Origin: Crocinitomicaceae bacterium
GTDB lineage: Bacteria > Bacteroidota > Bacteroidia > Flavobacteriales_D > Crocinitomicaceae
Length of the DNA stretch: 64,000 nt
Direction of reading: 5' to 3'
NCBI GenBank assembly: GCA_016709005.1
Contig: JADJEU010000021.1
Coordinates: 124,001-188,000 of the forward strand
Positions within the stretch are counted from its first letter, which is position 1; each line of letters opens with the position of its first letter. Both the position numbers and the translations under genes were made by a program. A model generated the notes under the pieces. It saw only the letters and a list, made by a program, of their open reading frames with translations. It had not been told where the DNA came from and searched no databases. Positions 48,289-56,312 of the stretch are shown here, one piece after another.

Positions 48289-49731
48289 TTGAGTCAGGTC
48301 AATTCAAAATATTTCCAATTCGCGTTGAAGGAGCAGCAAGAAAAAGCCTTTGAGAAGATCTGCTCATTCATTAATGAAGATTTGAAGCAAATATTCTTAT
48401 TAAAGGGATACGCTGGTACCGGAAAGACGGTGCTTATGAGTGGCTTGATAAAATGGTTAGAAGAGTCTGAAATTAAATATCAGCTTTTGGCAACTACAGG
48501 ACGTGCATCAAAAGTGCTTTTTAACAAAACAAATTCGCATACACGAACGATACATAGTCAGATTTTTTCATTCAAAGATTTAAACGTTGATTTGGAGAAG
48601 TATTCTAATCAATCGAATGAAAAGACCGCTGATAATAAAGGTCAGATTAGTTTGATGTTCGAGTTGAAACCAATCAAGAACGAGTATAGAACTGTATACA
48701 TTGTTGATGAAGCTTCAATGATCTCTGATGAGAACATCCCAAACGAGTCCTTTGCACAATTTGGTTCTGGCAACTTGCTTGAAGATCTTTTAAAATATGA
48801 TCCACTCGGCAAATTTATTTTTGTTGGAGATCCTTGTCAATTACCACCGGTTGGTCAATTCAATTCGCCCGCATTGTCTAGTCTTCATCTCGAATCAAAA
48901 TATGGAATTAAATCTGATGAATTTGAATTAACGGATATCATCAGGCAAGGAGATCAAAATGGGATTGTGTCGCTTTCATTTCAGCTCCGACATTTAATTC
49001 TAAATCCGGAGGAGAAAAAATTCGCATCATTTCCAGCCAAAGGCAATTCGAATATTAATTTTTATAAAACACAAACAGATCTTGTTGAAGAATATATTCG
49101 ACATCTAAAAGCGTATGGCTTAACTCGAAGCTCGTTGATTTGTCAGACGAATCAACAATGTTGGGATTTGAACGCAATTATTCGGAGCGCATTGTATCCT
49201 GAATCAGCCGTGCTTCATGTCGGTGATTTATTGATGGTAACTCAAAATAACATTGCAGCTAATCTTGTGAATGGTGATCAAGTAACAATAGCTGAAATCG
49301 GTGAACGACAAAGTCGTTGCAATTTGGTATTTATAAGAGTAAAAGTCAAAGAACTTTTCTCAGAAAAAATACATGATCTTTTTTTGATTGAAGATATCTT
49401 GAAATCAGGTGCAACCAACCTCACAAATGCTCAACAAAAAGAATTATTTCTGGATTTCTTCAAACGAATGCAGGCAGAAGGAATTAAACAAAAGTCTACG
49501 GAATTTGAAGAAAAAATGCTCAGTGATAAATATCTAAATGCCATCAGGTCGGTATATGGCTACGTGCTCACATGTCACAAAACGCAAGGTGGAGAATGGG
49601 AAGAGATTTTTTTATTTTTGGACAACAAGATCCACGGCATACCCAAACCAGGAATATACCAGTGGTGGTATACCGCCGTTACCCGAGCTAGAAAAACTTT
49701 GCATTTGGTTGACGATTGGTTTGTGAGTTAG
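48289..49731 (+). CDS. SF1 helicase (RecD/Pif1-like)
   Basis: A 480-residue intact helicase, paralogous to 39566. Motifs: FLLKGYAGTGKTVLMSGL (Walker A), TTGRASKVLFNK (Ia), TVYIVDEASMIS (Walker B), FVGDPCQLPPVG (III), DIIRQGDQNG (IV-like), RSVYGYVLTCHKTQGGEWEE (V) and WWYTAVTRARKTLH (VI). It would unwind DNA 5' to 3' in repair, replication or defence. The start is TTG 48289 at best; no ATG is placed well. It lies alone on the plus strand. Confidence 0.85.
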   Translation: MSQVNSKYFQFALKEQQEKAFEKICSFINEDLKQIFLLKGYAGTGKTVLMSGLIKWLEESEIKYQLLATTGRASKVLFNKTNSHTRTIHSQIFSFKDLNVDLEKYSNQSNEKTADNKGQISLMFELKPIKNEYRTVYIVDEASMISDENIPNESFAQFGSGNLLEDLLKYDPLGKFIFVGDPCQLPPVGQFNSPALSSLHLESKYGIKSDEFELTDIIRQGDQNGIVSLSFQLRHLILNPEEKKFASFPAKGNSNINFYKTQTDLVEEYIRHLKAYGLTRSSLICQTNQQCWDLNAIIRSALYPESAVLHVGDLLMVTQNNIAANLVNGDQVTIAEIGERQSRCNLVFIRVKVKELFSEKIHDLFLIEDILKSGATNLTNAQQKELFLDFFKRMQAEGIKQKSTEFEEKMLSDKYLNAIRSVYGYVLTCHKTQGGEWEEIFLFLDNKIHGIPKPGIYQWWYTAVTRARKTLHLVDDWFVS

Positions 49732-49833
49732 CTTGAATATTAGCTTGGCGCCTTTTAGGATTTATTAATCGAATTGCGGCACATTTCAATATCCACTACT
49801 CCAATACAGCAAAACAATTTCGATTTTGTCTAG

Positions 49834-51593
49834 TTACTCATTTGTTGATTCAATTTCTTCGCCAACTGTCACTGTAGTTTCAGGGCTTTCTTCTGCTCTG
49901 TCGCTCCACCAACGCTCTGAACAGTATTCCGCAAGAACTTTTGTCCTTGCTTTTAAATCTGTTTTATTGAATCCTTTACTGGTGTCAATTGATGAACCTA
50001 ATTTTTTTGTCATAGAAAACAAACTTCTTCCGTAACCGTCAATTTTGTCAATGGCGTTCTTATTTTGAACACTTGAATTTAGCCCTTTTTCTAAAACTGT
50101 TAAGTTTCCGATATTATGTTCGTAGTCTATGAAATCTTCTTTGTTGTCAAAGCCCAAAGCACTTGGTTCAAAGGTTGGAGTTTGCGAAAGTATATGTTCA
50201 ATGTTTGGTGTCTTGCTTACTAATTCTTTCATTTCTTTAATGTCAAATTCTTTGCCATTAATATGTTCGCTGTAAATGATGAAAATATGATTTAATGCAC
50301 GATTGCCATAAATTCCTCGTGATAAATTTGATTGAAATTCTTCTTTATGCATCCATCTGTTGTTGAACCATACAAGCCAGTTTTCAATGTCGTCAGCCTT
50401 TTTATTATCAATGTCAAAAACAAGTCTTGAAATATCTGCTTTGGGGTCTGTTGCTCTTGTTTTGTAAACTCTTACCTCAATAAGCTCTACCAAATCAAAG
50501 AAGTTGAATGTCTCTCGTCCTTTTGCTGAAAGTCCTTGGTCAAGCAATTTAAGTTTTTCTAATTTTATTATTAGTGGGTAAAGTGTCGCTGATAAGTTAA
50601 GAACAACAAATAGTTTAAAGTATTTTGGTTCTGTTCTGGCACGTTCAATTACATTGTTGCAGTTTTGAAAGAACTCTTTTAAACTTGAAATATAAGAATT
50701 GATAAAATTTTCAATTTCAGCATAATTCCCGTCAGTTCTATGCTTTGTCAATTGGTTTTTTAAATACTGAAGAACATAGTTTGCAGTTGGGTCGTAATTT
50801 TCATTACTGTATGTTACGAAATGGTATCGCATCAAATTGTCTTCATTGAAATCACGGTTTTTGATTAGGTTAATCCCTAACTCTTCACCAAGATGTTTTA
50901 TGTCGTCATAAATTTCAAAAATGTCACTGAAATGGTCGTTGATAGTGTTGTCAAGTTTTTTATTTAGATAACGATTTGAAAAATAAATTAGGAGACTTTT
51001 CGCTTTTTCCATATTTGATAGAGGTTTTCCTCTGTCGTTTACTGTTTGGAAAATTCTAATTGCGTCACCTTCTGAATTTTCAACAAACTCCATAACTTCA
51101 AGTTTTTCTACTGATTTTAAAAACTTCAATTTGTCGTCAATTTGGTCAACCTTAAAATTTATTTCCTCAATTGCGTCTTTCAAAAATCTTTGACTTTTAT
51201 TTTGCGGTTCGCCAATTTTACCTTCAAGTAAATCAATGAAAAATTGTTGGTCTCTGTTTAATGGCGTTATTCTGTATCTATTATCTTCCTTTAGATAAAA
51301 TCGTTCATAGTAAGCAGCATCTTTGTCTGATAGTTTTTTGATTAAAGCACTAATTATTAAAGTTGCAGTTGTAGTTCTTTGCTGTCCGTCAACTACATAA
51401 AGTTTTTCATCATCGTCTTCCGATTTAGATAAAACTATTGTCCCGATATAATGATTAGAGTTTGATTCTATTGATTCTATAATGTCGTCAAATAGGTCTC
51501 GAATATTTTGGACTTCCCAAGCATAGCCTCTTTGGTATTTTGGAATTTCAAAAAACGTCCGTTGAAAAAGTCTTTAATTTTAATACTTGCCAT
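49834..51593 (-). pseudogene. DUF262-DUF1524 protein (GmrSD-like type IV restriction), one frameshift
   Basis: From ATG 51593: MASIKIKDFFNGR, slip in the six-T run of CGTTTTTTGAAATT near 51555, then FEIPKYQRGYAWEVQNIRD, VVDGQQRTTTATLIIS (the DUF262 ParB/Srx-like DGQQR nucleotide motif) and SEGDAIRIFQTVNDRGKPLS. The C-terminal DUF1524 part shows NIEHILSQTP (His of the HNH-like nuclease) and HNIGNLTVLEKGLNSSVQNK. About 586 residues. Such proteins cleave modified phage DNA using NTP. A single extra T would restore the gene. Confidence 0.8.
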
Positions 51594-51836
51594 TTTATTT
51601 TTGATTTATATTGTTAGTGTCGTGTTGTCGGTTGTGTGTCGTGGTAGACTTGCAGCTAACTAATAGGTAAACTCAGTTTTTAACAGCCCCATGTTTATCT
51701 ATACAGGCGAAACAAGATATCCTCTATAATTAAGCCTTCGGGATGCTTAAGTCATCAGCTTTCATTCTAAGTTTGAAGTTAATATTTTTTGACATTCAAA
51801 TGAATAATTCAATTGTTTTATTTTAATTTTTTCGAA

Positions 51837-52817
51837 TCAAAAATGTTCATTAGGCAATTCAAACGCCGCATCACCAAGTCCAGGCTGATTTTTTGACAAT
51901 TTCGACAAATACTGTCTCGTAAATTCCTTGTCAAACTTTAAGAATCCCGGAGTGAACGTGTGTTTCACCTCGTCGAGTGTTGGTGTAAATCCTGTAAAAT
52001 CTCCTAACGAATCAAGTAAGTAGAATCGGTTGTTAACCACATTTTTTTTATGGGCATTTTCGTATACCCCGACAGCAGTTGGTTTAACTAGCAATTGATT
52101 TCCTTTATACCAAGCATTTATATAAACAAAATCTTCGGTTAGGCTGCATAGTGCTTCTAATTGTTTTCTGCTAAGCGTATTGAAAAGAACATGGTGCAGC
52201 AATTGAGAATTATCTTTGGCGTAGCGGTATTGAATTCTTAAAATTCCTTCTAAACTTTTGATACGTTCCAACCCATTGCGGTACATCGCTTCATAGCTAT
52301 CATCAATTTCACCTTCCGCTTCGGCGGCGAGTTCATCCACGGTTTTACGGGTACCTAATGGTTTTTCGACTTCTTTGAGCATTTTGATACGCTTATTCAA
52401 TGTAATTGCGGTGCTTCTTAACTGATTAATTTTTGAAGGATCCATCTTGCTGGTCTTATAAAAAGTCAAACACTCTTTAATCGTTACAAGCATGATTTGC
52501 TGAATTGATTTCAATGGCATTTTGGTAAAAGTTGGTTCTTTCAGCGTTGAGATATACCAATCAGTTTCATCAGTTACTATAAGTAAAAAAGGACGATACA
52601 AGTTCAATCCATGTTGAAGAGGATTTTGGCGTTTGAAATTATTTTTTTCCAAATCATCCTTGATCTCACTGCGAATTGAAAGCCATGCCAGGCAGCACTC
52701 GCCGTGGTTGAGCATATAATCGTAAAAAGAGTTTGCTGATGAATCTTCAAAGGTTTGAACATCCCATCCATCCGTCGAAAAAAGACAGAGCATTTTGCGA
52801 ATTTTTTCTGTATTCAT
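51837..52817 (-). CDS. Hypothetical protein, third gene of the left WYL-linked operon
   Basis: 326 residues, intact, soluble. Segments: N-terminal MNTEKIRKMLCLFSTDGWDV, a middle helical part (KEVEKPLGTRKTVDELAAEA), and a C-terminal half with RKQLEALCSLTEDFVYINAW and FYLLDSLGDFTGFTPTLDEV. No family recognised. It is 20 bases from the gene upstream and belongs to the leftward transcript driven from the divergent promoter at 53801. Confidence 0.6.
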   Translation of the reverse strand: MNTEKIRKMLCLFSTDGWDVQTFEDSSANSFYDYMLNHGECCLAWLSIRSEIKDDLEKNNFKRQNPLQHGLNLYRPFLLIVTDETDWYISTLKEPTFTKMPLKSIQQIMLVTIKECLTFYKTSKMDPSKINQLRSTAITLNKRIKMLKEVEKPLGTRKTVDELAAEAEGEIDDSYEAMYRNGLERIKSLEGILRIQYRYAKDNSQLLHHVLFNTLSRKQLEALCSLTEDFVYINAWYKGNQLLVKPTAVGVYENAHKKNVVNNRFYLLDSLGDFTGFTPTLDEVKHTFTPGFLKFDKEFTRQYLSKLSKNQPGLGDAAFELPNEHF

Positions 52818-52837
52818 ATTCGTTTTTTTAGTGTTAT

Positions 52838-53290
52838 TTAATTTTGACTAAATTCATTTTCAAAAATGTTTAAGCCAGAAATTCTTCCATTACAACTGAC
52901 TTGTTTGAGATAAAGAAATTGGCGCTTGTGATCATCCAAAACAAGAATCAATGTCTCACGAATGGAAGCGGCCGGAATATAATTCGTCATAAGAAATGTA
53001 AGTTCCATGGCATCCAAGTCACCAATCAGTTCATGGATAAGATCCTCGAACTCTTCTTCGTCTTCTACTGGATACCCGCCCAGGCAGGTATAATAATAGT
53101 TGCTGTATTGATCAGGGTGACTCAACAATAATTCCCGGATATGCTCGCAACTCAAATCGGCGGCAGCGTGAATATGCAGGTACACTTCGCGCATGTTTCG
53201 AAGGTACTTTTCAAACGTGTCGTCATCGGTTTTGAAGGTGATGAATCCCTTTCTTTTACCAAATAGATTTTTTTTAGAATCTCTTGTCAT
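52838..53290 (-). CDS. Hypothetical protein, second gene of the left WYL-linked operon
   Basis: 150 residues: basic start (MTRDSKKNLFGKRKGFITFK), a helical middle with HIHAAADLSCEHIRELLLSH, an acidic stretch (PVEDEEEFEDLIHELIGDLD) and C-terminal TYIPAASIRETLI-like helices (MTNYIPAASIRETLILVLDD). No recognised domain. Intact and tightly spaced (ten bases) behind the first gene. Confidence 0.6.
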   Translation of the reverse strand: MTRDSKKNLFGKRKGFITFKTDDDTFEKYLRNMREVYLHIHAAADLSCEHIRELLLSHPDQYSNYYYTCLGGYPVEDEEEFEDLIHELIGDLDAMELTFLMTNYIPAASIRETLILVLDDHKRQFLYLKQVSCNGRISGLNIFENEFSQN

Positions 53291-53299
53291 ACTGTTTGC

Positions 53300-53767
53300 T
53301 TAATTTAATTTGTTTCCATCCACGCAAATAATTCCTTGCTGTTTTAAGGAGACATCATAGAAGTTGAAATAATTACCAGGCGCTTCCCGTTCGATGATGT
53401 CAATGCAGGAAGTGTCTTTTGGCAGGGCTGCAAAGAACAAGGAGTAATAATGTTTCACGCCGCAAGCCTTGAAGAAATATTTGTTCGGACTAATTGGAAT
53501 GTTTTCAGTGCGAAGCAATGGATATTTCACTTCTGATCCAACGATGCGGATGAATGACCTAGGATTCATTTCAATCCATCCTCCATTTTCATAATGATGC
53601 GGTGACAAGTATTCAAAATCAATGCGCGTGTAATCATCCGATAATTCAATGCTCATTACTTTACACCTTTCTGATTTGTTAAATGGCGCTGTTGAATTGA
53701 AAAAGATAACAGTACTTATTTCGGTTTTTGGTTCAATACAAATTTGTTCGTCACATGTTGTTTTCAT
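53300..53767 (-). CDS. Hypothetical protein P1, first gene of the left WYL-linked operon
   Basis: 155 residues from ATG 53767; a longer frame from 53863 would run through the operator and is rejected. It is paralogous to 54851-55273: shared order FxSxxxxxxS, TRIDFEYLSPHHYENGGWIE, MNPRSFIRIV, PLLRTENIPISPNKYFF, and a final NYFNFYDVSL. The fold appears beta-rich. No known family. The palindromic operator starts 34 bases upstream. Confidence 0.65.
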   Translation of the reverse strand: MKTTCDEQICIEPKTEISTVIFFNSTAPFNKSERCKVMSIELSDDYTRIDFEYLSPHHYENGGWIEMNPRSFIRIVGSEVKYPLLRTENIPISPNKYFFKACGVKHYYSLFFAALPKDTSCIDIIEREAPGNYFNFYDVSLKQQGIICVDGNKLN

Positions 53768-53800
53768 AGTTTTTTGTTTTAGATGATACAAATGTTTTAC

Positions 53801-53829
53801 TTCATACCGTATTCTTGATACGGTATGAA
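53801..53829. promoter_or_regulatory. Palindromic operator in the divergent WYL promoter
   Basis: TTCATACCGTAT, TCTTG, ATACGGTATGAA: perfect 12-bp arms with a 5-base spacer, between the divergent starts at 53767 and 53865. Its right half overlaps the promoter of the WYL gene. An almost identical site lies at 55365-55387. Probable binding site of the WYL regulator (inference). Confidence 0.8.
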
Positions 53830-53838
53830 AATAATTTC

Positions 53839-53846
53839 TATATTTG
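53839..53846 (+). promoter_or_regulatory. -7 box of the WYL regulator gene
   Basis: TATATTTG matches TAnnTTTG; TTG at 53815-53817, inside the operator spacer, is 21 bases ahead as a possible -33 element. Binding at the palindrome would block RNA polymerase. Confidence 0.55.
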
Positions 53847-53864
53847 AAAGAAAATGAACACATT

Positions 53865-54854
53865 ATGCCGATAACAAAGCAGGCTTACAGGCGCTTTATG
53901 GTGATTGATTCTTGCCTTACTAATAAGATGAGGCGCTATCCAACCATGGATGAAATTCTGGAAGCTTGCAGAACCAATTTGGATATTGATCCTTCGCCGG
54001 AAACCATTCAGAAGGATATTCGTGATATGAAACTGCCAGATCCGGATGGTTTTGATGCACCCATTCGTTTTTGCAGAAAGAATCAAGGCTATGAATATAC
54101 CGACCCTAATTTTTCAATCCGCAGTTTGCGTCTTCAGGACAACGATATTGCAGCTATCAAAGAATCGATAGATCTATTGCATAACATTGGGGGCTCACGC
54201 ATGAGTCGCAATTTCAGTCACTCGTTAGAAAAGGTATTAGCGAATTACCGTGAGGATTTTCCTTCCGGTGATATTCGAAGAAGAATCGTGCAAAATGATA
54301 CGCCACCCGAATCTCGCGGTTTTGAAAATTTTGATTTCTTCTACAACGCATGTAATAAACGAATACCAGTTTCATTGATTCATTATTCGTATACTAAAAG
54401 AAATTTTAAATCTGTGATCTTGCATCCGATCTTGTTAAAGGAGTTTGATAATCGCTGGTATATTGTCGGTTACTCAGAAGATCACAAAGGCATTCGTACT
54501 TTTGGTTTAGATCGGGTGTATGATCCAATTTTATTGAAAAAGAAATACATCAGTGCAGATTCAGAAGACCAGCTTTCTTATTTCAAAGATGTTTACGGTG
54601 TTTATCCAATTGAAGGGCAAATAAAACAGATTATACGCATTACAACAAATTCAATTGCTACAAATTATTTTCAGGCATACCCAATCCATGCGAGTCAGAA
54701 GGTTAAAAAAAATTCGCGCGGTACTGCAGAGATTAGTTTTGAATTGATTCCATCCATGGAGTTACTGAGGCTGTTTCGTTCGTATGGATCAGAAATTATA
54801 GATATACGCCCCATGTGGATTAGTACTTATGTTCGTAAAACAAGTTTCCAATGA
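53865..54854 (+). CDS. WYL-domain transcriptional regulator
   Basis: About 329 residues from ATG 53865. N-terminal winged HTH (YRRFMVIDSCLTNKMRRYPTM, ETIQKDIRDMKLP), linker, WYL domain (KRIPVSLIHYSYTKRNFKSV, HPILLKEFDNRWYIVGYSED, FGLDRVYDPILLKKKYI) and a C-terminal extension (WCX-like, SMELLRLFRSYGSEIIDIRP). Intact, with an architecture like the broken WYL gene at 38235. It diverges from P1 across a perfect palindrome, so it is probably an autoregulated repressor of both arms. Its stop overlaps the next gene (ATGA). Confidence 0.88.
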   Translation: MPITKQAYRRFMVIDSCLTNKMRRYPTMDEILEACRTNLDIDPSPETIQKDIRDMKLPDPDGFDAPIRFCRKNQGYEYTDPNFSIRSLRLQDNDIAAIKESIDLLHNIGGSRMSRNFSHSLEKVLANYREDFPSGDIRRRIVQNDTPPESRGFENFDFFYNACNKRIPVSLIHYSYTKRNFKSVILHPILLKEFDNRWYIVGYSEDHKGIRTFGLDRVYDPILLKKKYISADSEDQLSYFKDVYGVYPIEGQIKQIIRITTNSIATNYFQAYPIHASQKVKKNSRGTAEISFELIPSMELLRLFRSYGSEIIDIRPMWISTYVRKTSFQ

Positions 54855-55273
54855 GCGCAAATCAAAAGACACCTCTAATCTTTCATTCTCCAAAATCAAT
54901 CGGGAGTAAAACGAATCCTGAGATTTTACGAATCATGCTTCATCCTGAATTTACAAAAGTAGATTTTGGCTATCAAGCAACAGATCATTATATCAAAGGC
55001 GGTTGGATTCGAATTGATAGAAACTCATTCATTGAAGTTGTAAAAACATCTAAACGTTATCGCATGCTGCGGGCTGAAAATATTCCCATTGCTCCGGAGC
55101 AGCTGCATTTCGAATCAACGAAGGATTGGCGCTATTTCACACTTTACTTTGAACCTCTTCCGCTTGCTCCAACTGTTATTAATATCATTGAAGATGCATT
55201 TGGCAATGAAAATGATTTTAATTATTACCAGGTCAATCTGACCCCCAAAGGAGAGATGGAAGTGAGGGTTTAG
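54851..55273 (+). CDS. Hypothetical protein, paralogue of P1
   Basis: 140 residues, ATG within the WYL stop codon (ATGA), so translationally coupled. It shares with P1 TKVDFGYQATDHYIKGGWIR, IDRNSFIEVV, RMLRAENIPIAPEQLHF and FNYYQVNL. Unknown family, soluble, beta-rich. Two diverged copies flanking one regulator suggest a dimeric or antagonistic pair. Confidence 0.65.
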   Translation: MSANQKTPLIFHSPKSIGSKTNPEILRIMLHPEFTKVDFGYQATDHYIKGGWIRIDRNSFIEVVKTSKRYRMLRAENIPIAPEQLHFESTKDWRYFTLYFEPLPLAPTVINIIEDAFGNENDFNYYQVNLTPKGEMEVRV

Positions 55274-55364
55274 TTAGAGCGTGATTCCATTTTGAATCCC
55301 TCTTTGCTAAGCGTAAATTCTTTGCATTTTGTTTATTCAACTAAAACTAGCTCACATTTTTTTT

Positions 55365-55387
55365 ATACCGTATCAAGAATGCGGTTT
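55365..55387. promoter_or_regulatory. Second operator, upstream of DUF932
   Basis: ATACCGTAT CAAGA ATGCGGTTT. The reverse complement of the first site's core reads ATACCGTAT CAAGA ATACGGTAT, so the left arm and spacer are identical and the right arm differs at two positions. It lies 37 bases before ATG 55424, implying the DUF932-DUF2779 transcript has its own WYL-controlled promoter. Confidence 0.75.
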
Positions 55388-55423
55388 ATCTGTTTCACAT
55401 TTGTAGAAACTAAATGAAAAATT

Positions 55424-56257
55424 ATGAATGAATTGATGAAAACAGAGCTTGGATGGGAAGTTCATACAAAGCAAATAGAATTAGGCGGTCATATTTTAAA
55501 AGATCGAGTTGCACTGATGAGGTCAGACAACGATGAGATTCTTGGAATACGATCAAATAACTATCATCCGTTCACTAATCGGAATATGCAAGAGCTCGTT
55601 GACCGAATTTCTGATTTCGGCGGATTTAGATTTCAGGGTTATTCTGAATTTGGCGGTGGCCGAAAAATATTAGCATTTTTTCAAAACCAGGAAAGCAATT
55701 TAAAACTTTGCGGACAAGATGTAAAAGACTATCTGATTATTGGTAATAGTCACGACGCAAGCAGCAAATTATTTGTAGGTACCAGCAATTATATGTTCCG
55801 CTGTGAAAATCAATTTTCAGAAAAAATACGGACGTTTGAAAGAAGGCACGATAGATATGTATCAGCACACGACATTCCAATTGATCGCATCATCAGGTCT
55901 TATCAAATGGGTCGCCAAGCACTCTATGAACGAATGGCAATATTCCAGCAAGTGAAAGTCGATTATAGAACCATCCAAGACTTAAAGGCGAATTTATTTG
56001 CAACAGAAATTGAAATATTAGACACCAAGGAATTCATAAAAGTGAAAGAGACAAGTCGGAGTAAAAAATTTGATGAAGCATTGGCTCGCGAAATGTCAGA
56101 ATTAGGAAACACACTATGGGGCTTGTTCAATCGCGTTACCAGATATACTTCTTCAGAAATTGGAAATTCCTTTGGCAATACATCGGGTGCGGCTGAAAAA
56201 ATGAATCGCGCAGCGATGAAGTTTTGTATGGAACGGTTGGCGATGGCGCAGAACTAA
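55424..56257 (+). CDS. DUF932 phage/plasmid-like protein
   Basis: 277 residues. DUF932 pattern: GWEVHTKQIELGGHILKDRV, ILGIRSNNYHPFTNRNMQEL, FRFQGYSEFGGGRKILAFFQ, YLIIGNSHDASSKLFVGTSN and MFRCENQF. The family occurs on phages, plasmids and defence islands with unknown function. It is intact, preceded by an operator and followed by a DUF2779 gene 55 bases downstream. Confidence 0.82.
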   Translation: MNELMKTELGWEVHTKQIELGGHILKDRVALMRSDNDEILGIRSNNYHPFTNRNMQELVDRISDFGGFRFQGYSEFGGGRKILAFFQNQESNLKLCGQDVKDYLIIGNSHDASSKLFVGTSNYMFRCENQFSEKIRTFERRHDRYVSAHDIPIDRIIRSYQMGRQALYERMAIFQQVKVDYRTIQDLKANLFATEIEILDTKEFIKVKETSRSKKFDEALAREMSELGNTLWGLFNRVTRYTSSEIGNSFGNTSGAAEKMNRAAMKFCMERLAMAQN

Positions 56258-56312
56258 ATTCATTTATTTTACGCTCTTGTCATTGAACTTAATTTCTTAG
56301 ATTTAATATCCT

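Noticed and set aside
53768..53863. N-terminal extension of P1 to 53863
   Set aside because: It would translate through the operator and promoter; ATG 53767 matches the paralogue's start region.
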